NCBI GenBank assembly: GCA_021805725.1
Contig: JAJZEH010000041.1
Span: 62,001-126,000, forward strand
From: Pseudomonadota bacterium
GTDB taxonomy: Bacteria; Pseudomonadota; Gammaproteobacteria; Burkholderiales; Ferrovaceae
Direction of reading: 5' to 3'
DNA: 64,000 nucleotides
Under the pieces are notes generated by a model. It saw only the letters and a program-made list of their open reading frames with translations, ran no database searches and was not told the origin of the DNA. Made by a program: the position numbers and the translations under genes. This document shows, one piece after another, positions 59,301 to 64,000 of the stretch (position 1 is the first letter of the stretch; each line of letters starts with the position of its first letter).

Positions 59301-60434
59301 GGAGACCAACTCTTGAAGCAGGCCGCAGAGCGGTTGACCTCATGCGTACGGGGTGAGGATACGGTAGCGCGCATCGGCGGTGACGAGTTTGTGGTGATGC
59401 TCGAAGACTTGAGCGAAAACGAATCGGAAGCAGCCACCCAGACGGAATCCATAGCCGTTAAAATTCTTGCAAAGCTCAGCCAACCCTATCAGATTGCCTC
59501 GCATGAATACCGCAGTACCTGCAGCATCGGAATCACTCTTTTCAATGACCGCCTGCAAGGCACGGATGAATTGCTGAAGCAGTCCGATATCGCCATGTAC
59601 CAAGCCAAGAAAGCGGGTCGTAACACCCTGCGTTTTTTTGACACCCAGATGCAGAATATTGTCTCCGCCCGAGCCATTCTTGAAAACGAGTTAAGGAAAG
59701 CGCTTGAAAGGAATCAATTTCAGTTGTATTACCAAATCCAGGTGGACAGCTTCATGCAGCCCATTGGGGCCGAGGCGTTGATCCGCTGGGTGCATCCCGA
59801 ACGGGGATTGGTGTCTCCCCTGGAATTCATTCCCCTTGCGGAAGAAACGGGACTGATACTGCCCATCGGACAATGGGTGCTGGAAACAGCCTGTGCCCAG
59901 CTCAAAGCCTGGCAGCAGGATGGTCAGGCCAGCACCTTCGTTCTGGCAGTGAATGTCAGCGCCAGGGAATTCCGCCAGGCTGATTTCGTGGCGCGGGTAC
60001 AAGCCGCCATTCAGAACAACGGCGTCAACCCCAGGCTGCTCAAGCTGGAGCTTACAGAAAGCCTGTTGCTGGAAGATATTGAGGACACCGTAGCCATCAT
60101 GAACGCACTCAACGACATCGGCGTCCAGTTTTCGCTGGACGACTTTGGTACCGGCTATTCCTCCCTGCAATACCTCAAGCGTTTGCCGCTTGACCAGATC
60201 AAGATTGACCAATCGTTTGTGCGCGATCTACCCATCGACAGCGGAGACAGGGCCATCGTGCGCACCATCATTGCCATGGCGACAAGTCTGAACCTGAATG
60301 TGATTGCCGAGGGCGTGGAAACAGAGGAACAGCTACAATTCCTCCTGAACAAGGGATGCACCCATTACCAGGGCTACTTGTTTGGAAAACCCGTACCCAT
60401 CGAGCAGTTTGGCGACTTTTCGAGTCCAGGCTAG
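56307..60434 (+). CDS. MHYT-PAS-GAF-PAS(x3)-GGDEF-EAL signalling protein
   Basis: 1375 aa from a TTG at 56307 with AGGAGG six nt upstream (a GTG at 56313 is less well spaced). N-terminal MHYT membrane sensor (about 1-235) with its three motifs SMHFVGM, GMHYTGM and GMHYTGM; then PAS (about 250-370), GAF (about 380-540), three PAS_3-type domains (about 550-930), GGDEF (RIGGDEFVVML, with RGED inhibitory site) and EAL (EALIRWVHPERG, DDFGTGYSSLQYL). MHYT domains are proposed to sense O2, CO or NO through copper. NnrS lies 1.6 kb away. Confidence 0.95.
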   Translation: MLVGSYNSLLVFFSLTVAILASYTALDMAGRVATAQGSSSRWWLAGGACAMGTGIWSMHFVGMLAFSLPIPLGFDPAITLLSFVIAILSSAFALWVVCQKTLPWPRLGLASLVMGLGIAGMHYTGMAAMQMAPAIQYDPPLFVLSIVIAFIASGAALWIAFNLRLNLPQVRLRRAVAAVIMGIAIAGMHYTGMIAAQFPQGSICGAANGALHTGLIALAIIIMTLTVMTLALLVSVLDFRLEMRTKEFDVNLRIAATAFDSQESLMITDANGVILRVNQAFMESTGYTTDEVVGQTPRLFKSGLHEDDFYRAMWESVYHKGTWQGEVWDKRKNGEIYPKLLTISAVKGGDGAITHFVSSHIDITERKKIEKALERHTQLYATLSQCNKAIVHCASEEALFQQICLAAIHSGGMKMAWIGIIDPTSNKIMPVAQAGSGTEFLNDIEISTDAEAPTGRGPVGISLREKQPFWCQDYQNDPVTQPWHERGLQYGWGGCASLPLYRSNQTIGALVVYTSEANAFDELARNLLVEMASEIGFALDVFERETRRKQTETALIDNEMRLRLATEMSNIAIWEYDVATDQMTRSANHDQLYGMAWQNVWHSATFLNATHPDDQERARDTIHSALAPGGADSYAFDFRVIRPDHSVRWLWVNGVIAKRDPAGSGLLIRGILFDVTERVHAREALRESQKHLDLALQSAGMGVWSLDLGENTRHYEDQTCHLLGIDPNTFSGTSEEFFRVVHPDDMEMLKNTLARSIAKNLPYDVEYRVVWPDGSIHHISSRARIDHGDDDQPRRIIGVLWDITERKHAEEAFRESQVRLDLAIRSASMSVWSLDIVTNMRYFDDQYCQLLGIDPETFTGTEGEFFRAVHADDREMVKTNLFQTILQSAPYESEYRVVWPDGSIHYIASRGRLVCNDQGQPLRINGIAFDVSEWREAQNQIHNLAFYDPLTGLPNRRLLIDRLQHAVASSERKVRAGAVLFIDLDNFKTINDTLGHALGDQLLKQAAERLTSCVRGEDTVARIGGDEFVVMLEDLSENESEAATQTESIAVKILAKLSQPYQIASHEYRSTCSIGITLFNDRLQGTDELLKQSDIAMYQAKKAGRNTLRFFDTQMQNIVSARAILENELRKALERNQFQLYYQIQVDSFMQPIGAEALIRWVHPERGLVSPLEFIPLAEETGLILPIGQWVLETACAQLKAWQQDGQASTFVLAVNVSAREFRQADFVARVQAAIQNNGVNPRLLKLELTESLLLEDIEDTVAIMNALNDIGVQFSLDDFGTGYSSLQYLKRLPLDQIKIDQSFVRDLPIDSGDRAIVRTIIAMATSLNLNVIAEGVETEEQLQFLLNKGCTHYQGYLFGKPVPIEQFGDFSSPG
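58362..59129 (+). repeat. tandem in-gene duplication of a PAS domain (384-nt period)
   Basis: Two consecutive PAS units inside the MHYT gene match with a constant offset of 384 nt (128 codons): for example AGAGAAAGCCAG-like at 58362 and 58746, and TACCGCGTGGTCTGGCCGGA at 58605 and 58989. DNA similarity is high enough to see by eye, so the duplication is fairly recent or under gene conversion. The right boundary is approximate. Confidence 0.75.
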
Positions 60435-60467
60435 TCCTCCCCAAGCACCTTGGGAAGCAGCAGCCAT

Positions 60468-60878
60468 TTACGAGGAATTGTGCTGAACCTCACTGTCATG
60501 TCGATCTGCGGCAACTTGCACCATTGCCACGGAGCCCCGGATGACTCCCGCCGCGTCCTTCACGATTCCAAAGCTTAAATCCACGTAAAGTTTGTCGCCG
60601 TTCTTGTGAACTGATCGCGTTCGCAGCACCCTACCCGCATGGCGGGGCTGGCCTGTTGCCATGGCGTCGTAAAAGCCTTTCCAATGCGCATTTCGAAAAC
60701 GATCCGGAATGAGGATGTCCAGGCTTTTTCCCAGAACTTCGGTGGCGGCATAACCGAAAATGGCCTGAGCGCCCTGGTTCCAGAGTCGAATCAAGCCCTT
60801 GTGGTCGGCAAAAATGACGCCACCCGGAGCCTGGTCGAGGATATCTGCACAGGAAAACGCAGCTTCATTATCAAGCAA
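60468..60878 (-). CDS. stand-alone PAS-domain protein
   Basis: 136 aa, a single PAS/PAC domain: SCADILDQAPGGVIFADHKG, LIRLWNQGAQAIFGYAATEVLG, then KNGDKLYVDLSFGIVKD. No output domain. It could be a small sensor that works in trans, or a remnant of a larger protein. It converges on the MHYT gene. Confidence 0.85.
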   Translation of the reverse strand: MLDNEAAFSCADILDQAPGGVIFADHKGLIRLWNQGAQAIFGYAATEVLGKSLDILIPDRFRNAHWKGFYDAMATGQPRHAGRVLRTRSVHKNGDKLYVDLSFGIVKDAAGVIRGSVAMVQVAADRHDSEVQHNSS

Positions 60879-60909
60879 AGTAAGCCATCCTTGTCATTCG
60901 TGGAAATTT

Positions 60910-60928
60910 TATATCATGTTGTGATATA
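60910..60928. promoter_or_regulatory. palindrome between the PAS gene and the cyclo-ligase remnant
   Basis: TATATCA-TGTTG-TGATATA, a perfect 7-bp inverted repeat with a 5-bp spacer in an AT-rich divergent region. The right arm and flank (GTGATATATTA) nearly match the 20-kb GntR operator core. Confidence 0.45.
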
Positions 60929-60960
60929 TTACCCAATAAGGCCAATGGCCGGAGGAAGTC

Positions 60961-61140
60961 TTGAACATACCGGACGACATCAAACAGTTCAGAAAATTAC
61001 AGCGCGCATCGCTTCTGGCACAGCGCCTGTCGGTAACGACCGATCAGCGTCGTCAATGGAATCATGCCATCAATCAATTACTGGTCGACGGATTTCCTTG
61101 CCTGCAACGGATGACCATCGGAATTTATTTGACCGTTTGA
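60961..61140 (+). pseudogene. truncated 5-formyltetrahydrofolate cyclo-ligase (N-terminal remnant)
   Basis: TTG with GGAGGAAG upstream begins a 59-codon frame. Its product (FRKLQRASLLAQRLS, RRQWNHAINQLLVDGFP, MTIGIYLTV) reads like the N-terminal third of the MTHFS/YgfA family, which is normally about 190-200 aa. It stops just where the substrate- and ATP-binding part should follow and runs into the convergent DUF3617 gene. It could be a decayed gene or, less likely, a new short protein. Confidence 0.55.
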
Positions 61141-61673
61141 TCAAGGGGTTTGATACCCTTGCAGTCTGAGCCGAGATACTTCATCTGTGACTCGGTATGC
61201 ACCGTGTGACTTCCCCGTGCATCGGTCATGGTCATATCTACATTGGTGGATACGGCATCGCCACTGACAACCCTTTCACCCTTGCCAACCGTGGTGCGTC
61301 CATCGGTGGTGCAATTGAACTCAAAACTGCTTTTGTTGCCATTACGGGTGACTTTGGCTGGCGCACAACGGCCTGTGTGATCAATCATCGGCTGATCCCT
61401 GGCTGCCATTCCAGGGCTGACGCAGATCCGCAAACTGCCATCGGCACTCTGGGCAGGCATCTGACTCATCATGGATTGTCGCTGTTCGGGCGGCATATTG
61501 GCTATGGCCTGCTGCATTCTGGCCCGGTTCTCGGCCATCTGGGCAGTCATGTCACGGCCGTCGACCACCTGGCTGATGGGCTTTACTTCCCATAGACCCG
61601 GCTTCAAGCCAGAATTTTCCGCAAAAGCGATACTGCTCAGGGTGATGAGAACTGCCAAGGTTGCTTTCTTCAT
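61125..61673 (-). CDS. DUF3617-family periplasmic protein
   Basis: 182 aa. Signal peptide 1-18 (TLSSIAFAENS). The mature chain has GLKPGLWEVKPISQ at its start, a Met/Gln-rich helix (MPPEQRQSMMSQMP) and CV...C pairs near 80-105, typical of DUF3617. Function unknown. Its 3' end overlaps the cyclo-ligase remnant; divergent from the riboswitch gene. Confidence 0.88.
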   Translation of the reverse strand: MKKATLAVLITLSSIAFAENSGLKPGLWEVKPISQVVDGRDMTAQMAENRARMQQAIANMPPEQRQSMMSQMPAQSADGSLRICVSPGMAARDQPMIDHTGRCAPAKVTRNGNKSSFEFNCTTDGRTTVGKGERVVSGDAVSTNVDMTMTDARGSHTVHTESQMKYLGSDCKGIKPLDQTVK

Positions 61674-61753
61674 GCCTGCCTCCCAGGATCAGCGGGTGAA
61701 TGTGGATAGTGTATCTGCTTGAAGGCAGCCTGGCACCAGACTGTGAAATTGGA

Positions 61754-61759
61754 GTACAA
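61754..61759 (+). promoter_or_regulatory. probable -10 element before the glycine riboswitch
   Basis: TACAAT eight bases before the first riboswitch stem. The -35 region has no good match (TGGCAC at 61731 is the best by spacing). Confidence 0.4.
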
Positions 61760-61766
61760 TCTTTTA

Positions 61767-61952
61767 CGTGCAGGAGAGCGAGGATGAAAATCCTCCACCG
61801 AAGGCGCAACCTCCCATAAACGCTCAGGTATCCGCAAGGAAAGTACTGCACTTCAATATGCCGTCTGGAGAGCCATCGCTGTAGCGATGCACCGAAGGAG
61901 CAAGCGAATAGCGGTCGCTGTTCGTGAATCTCTCAGGTATCAAGGACAGGGG
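61767..61952 (+). ncRNA. tandem glycine riboswitch
   Basis: Two aptamers in a row. Aptamer 1 (61767-61851) is closed by GTGCAG / CTGCAC and contains GGAGAG, CCGAAGGCGCAA, CTCAGGTA and AAGGA. Aptamer 2 (about 61864-61952) has GGAGAG, CCGAAGGAGCAA, TCTCTCAGGTA and AAGGACAGG. These are the conserved core blocks of glycine riboswitches in the right order. A GCAACC / GGTTGC hairpin with a short T-rich tail follows at 61958-61985 and may be the expression platform. The gene downstream starts at 62029. Confidence 0.9.
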
Positions 61953-62028
61953 GAGCGGCAACCGTAGTTGTATGGTTGCTTTCTTGCCCTCCATTCCAGC
62001 TGCGGATCATGCTTTGGGAGAATCCAAC

Positions 62029-63126
62029 ATGAATCTTGAGGACATTTATCCGGTCCGTGTTCTAATTTTTGGCGCTTCGTACGGTTCCCTTTTCGCTACC
62101 AAACTGGCCATGGCTGGCCTTGATGCACAACTCGTTTGCCTGCCGGGTGAAGCTGATCTGATCAACCGTGCCGGCACGCTGGTTCGCATGCCCGTAAAAG
62201 GACAAACGGGACTCGTGGAAATACGGTCTCAGCAACTGTCGGGCAGGATCACGGCGGAAGTCCCCTCGAAGGTCGATCTGGAGGACGTCGATCTGGTGGT
62301 ACTGGCGATGCAAGAACCGCAATATCAGGCAGTCGACGTGCGCAACCTGCTCAAGCAAGTTGCGTTGAAACGATTGCCCACGGTTTCCATTATGAATATG
62401 CCGCCATTACCCTATCTGTCCCGCATCCCAGGTTTAAAAACCGCTGGCCTGGAAGCCTGCTACACCGATGCCACCGTGTGGGATGGGTTTGACCCCAACT
62501 TGATGACTCTCTGCAGCCCGGATCCGCAGGCGTTCCGGCCCGCTGATGAAGGGTTGAACGTTCTGCAGGTGCGACTTCCCACGAATTTCAAGGTGGCAAC
62601 ATTCGCAGCCGATGCCCAAAACCGGTTGTTGCAGCGTATCGCTGCTTACATCAATGCTGCCCGGTGGCCCCTGAACGGACAATGGGCCGAATTACCCGTA
62701 AAACTGAAAGTCCATGATTCATTGTTCGTGCCGCTGGCGAAATGGAGCATGCTGATTGCCGGAAATTATCGCTGTATCGTACCCTCCGGCATTCGCCCGA
62801 TTAAAGAAGCGGTACATTCTGACCTTGCTCAGACTCGCCGCATCTATCAGTGGGTATGCGATTTGTGCCAATCGTTGGGAGCCCATCCTGATGACCTTGT
62901 CCCATTCGATAAGTACGCCAATGCCGCTTGCAACCTGACAAGCCCATCCTCCGTTGCACGAGCCTTGTTTGGAGGCTCAACCCAGATTGAGCGGGTTGAC
63001 CGACTGGTACAGATGATTGCCAGGAACGAGGGCAAGCAACTCCGGGAACTCGACGAAATCGTGAGTCTCGTCGATGAGCGGCTGGAGGCAAACCGGATGA
63101 CGCATCCGCACTCCAAGGCGGCTTGA
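62029..63126 (+). CDS. ketopantoate-reductase-like NAD(P)-binding protein
   Basis: 365 aa from the ATG at 62029 with GGGAG upstream; the longer frame runs back into riboswitch aptamer 2. N-terminal Rossmann segment [20 protein letters not shown] followed by [13 protein letters not shown]-terminal helical domain with [15 protein letters not shown] and [17 protein letters not shown]. It resembles PanE/ApbA or opine-dehydrogenase folds but with GASYGS in place of GAGAIG, and no clear catalytic Lys/Asn pair that I can place. Under glycine control, so a role in amino-acid metabolism is likely; pantoate synthesis is less so. Confidence 0.75.
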   Translation: MNLEDIYPVRVLIFGASYGSLFATKLAMAGLDAQLVCLPGEADLINRAGTLVRMPVKGQTGLVEIRSQQLSGRITAEVPSKVDLEDVDLVVLAMQEPQYQAVDVRNLLKQVALKRLPTVSIMNMPPLPYLSRIPGLKTAGLEACYTDATVWDGFDPNLMTLCSPDPQAFRPADEGLNVLQVRLPTNFKVATFAADAQNRLLQRIAAYINAARWPLNGQWAELPVKLKVHDSLFVPLAKWSMLIAGNYRCIVPSGIRPIKEAVHSDLAQTRRIYQWVCDLCQSLGAHPDDLVPFDKYANAACNLTSPSSVARALFGGSTQIERVDRLVQMIARNEGKQLRELDEIVSLVDERLEANRMTHPHSKAA

Positions 63127-63364
63127 CCGCTTTTTCATTGCGTTGGCGCAACGGCGCAGGTTTTCTGTCATCGTCTCGCATGCAGGAAACCTGCCGTCCG
63201 GGGCCGGCTGCCATTTCGTACCCATATCGAGCAGGATGACGAAAAAATCATTGGCAAGGGTTCCCGGTCGCTCCGTGACCATCATCGGTGACGTCATCGG
63301 CAAGAATTTGCTTTAAAAAAATAAGAAAATCCCAACTGATGGCGACTGCGGTATCCTCACACTC

Positions 63365-64000
63365 ATGCAAGACATCCTCTTAATATCGGATCTCTCCAAA
63401 ACCTACGCTTCCGGCTTTAGCGCTCTCAAGAATGTCAACCTGGCCATCCGCCAAGGTGAAATTTTCGCACTGCTCGGACCTAATGGTGCCGGAAAGACTA
63501 CCCTGATCAGCATCATCTGTGGCATCGTTAATCCAACCACAGGAACCGTACTCGTCAGTGGCCATGACAACATCCGCGACTACCACGCTGCCCGATCCAT
63601 GATCGGGCTCGTGCCGCAGGAGCTGTGCACTGACGCGTTCGAATCGGTATGGGCAACCGTCTCCTTCAGCCGTGGACTGTTCGGAAAGCCAGCCAACCCC
63701 GGACACATCGAAAAGGTGCTCAAAGCGCTGTCGCTGTGGGATAAGAAGGACGAAAAGATCATTACGCTATCAGGCGGCATGAAGCGTCGCCTGATGATCG
63801 CCAAGGCGCTGTCGCATGAGCCGCAAATCCTGTTTTTGGACGAGCCGACTGCTGGCGTCGACGTCGTCCTCAGACGCGACATGTGGGAACTTGTTCGCGC
63901 GCTTCGCGATACAGGCGTGACCATAATCCTGACGACTCACTACATTGACGAAGCAGAAGAGATGGCAGATCGCATTGGAGTCATCCACAAGGGCGAGATC
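63365..64000 (+). CDS. ABC transporter ATP-binding protein (partial, C-terminus off window)
   Basis: 212 codons from an ATG at 63365 to the right edge, no stop. Walker [17 protein letters not shown], signature [13 protein letters not shown], Walker [13 protein letters not shown] and H-loop [13 protein letters not shown]; the pattern fits the YadG/NodI-like group of ABC-2 exporters. The permease is expected just beyond the window. Upstream 238 nt show no other gene. Confidence 0.92.
   Translation, partial: MQDILLISDLSKTYASGFSALKNVNLAIRQGEIFALLGPNGAGKTTLISIICGIVNPTTGTVLVSGHDNIRDYHAARSMIGLVPQELCTDAFESVWATVSFSRGLFGKPANPGHIEKVLKALSLWDKKDEKIITLSGGMKRRLMIAKALSHEPQILFLDEPTAGVDVVLRRDMWELVRALRDTGVTIILTTHYIDEAEEMADRIGVIHKGEI

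Noticed and set aside
60639..61169. 176-codon open frame on the plus strand
   Set aside because: Crosses the PAS gene start antisense and the cyclo-ligase remnant in another frame; not protein-like.
61731..61746. Sigma54-like TGGCAC before the riboswitch
   Set aside because: The -12 element is TGTG rather than TTGC, so the match fails.

Overview
The window looks like part of a betaproteobacterial chromosome. EF-P carries an arginine at position 32 next to its rhamnosyltransferase EarP. The window also has PP0621-, YaeQ- and SirB2-family genes, a proton-translocating PntA/PntB pair, and many GGDEF/EAL proteins. GC content is moderately high and genes are packed tightly, with many ATGA/TGATG overlaps. 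I saw no insertion sequence, integrase, prophage, CRISPR array or rRNA. A Nitrosomonadales-like (Gallionella/Ferrovum-type) lineage is possible, but I cannot fix the genus by eye.

Layout. 0-8.4 kb (minus strand): an esterase-like fragment at the left edge, efp and earP, a GlcG/HbpS-type protein, two outer-membrane proteins (one OprB-like), pntA-pntB with an intrinsic terminator, ampD and a PP0621-type gene. 8.4-18.6 kb: an EamA transporter, then a minus-strand LpxH-like phosphoesterase / glycosyltransferase / dgkA module, a P-type ATPase, a large PAS-GGDEF-EAL-CZB protein, a thioredoxin-like protein, a small lipoprotein and yaeQ. 18.6-25.1 kb: a catabolic-looking module (MFS transporter divergent from a GntR regulator, aldehyde dehydrogenase, alpha/beta-hydrolase-fold protein) with two identical palindromic operators in the divergent region, followed by a soluble CZB chemoreceptor and a glycine-zipper protein. 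25.1-40.3 kb is mostly housekeeping: HU, GIY-YIG, HDOD, BON lipoprotein, selD-mnmH, tRNA-Pro(CGG), glutamine amidotransferase, ispB, rplU-rpmA-obgE-proB, a PA-domain lipoprotein, proS, YihY, leuA and a CHAD protein.

40.3-50.2 kb: a PmrA/QseB-type box, a possible short terminated transcript and a 12-codon leader ORF precede an OmpR-family two-component pair. Then come a DrrAB-like ABC exporter, an alpha-glucan phosphorylase, an SDR/old-yellow-enzyme/ArsR operon and a PAS-GGDEF cyclase with a 25-aa basic protein behind it. 50.3-56.3 kb holds the most unusual material: a Tat-signal ThDP-dependent enzyme co-linear with an uncharacterised 155-aa protein and a tiny monoheme cytochrome c; SirB2 and NnrS on the opposite strand; and a protein with cysteine at every third residue next to a Cys-motif permease. 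56.3-64 kb: a MHYT-PAS-GAF-PAS-GGDEF-EAL protein, a lone PAS protein, a remnant of 5-formyltetrahydrofolate cyclo-ligase, a DUF3617 protein, a tandem glycine riboswitch in front of a ketopantoate-reductase-like gene, and an ABC ATPase that runs off the right edge.

Gene-poor stretches are short. 61674-62028 (355 nt) contains the riboswitch. 60879-61124 contains a palindrome and most of the cyclo-ligase remnant. In 63127-63364 (238 nt) and 54708-54912 (205 nt) I see no gene or convincing structured element. Three complete diguanylate cyclases (two with EAL domains), an HDOD protein, a lone PAS protein and two CZB-domain proteins point to heavy investment in c-di-GMP and redox/zinc-linked signalling.
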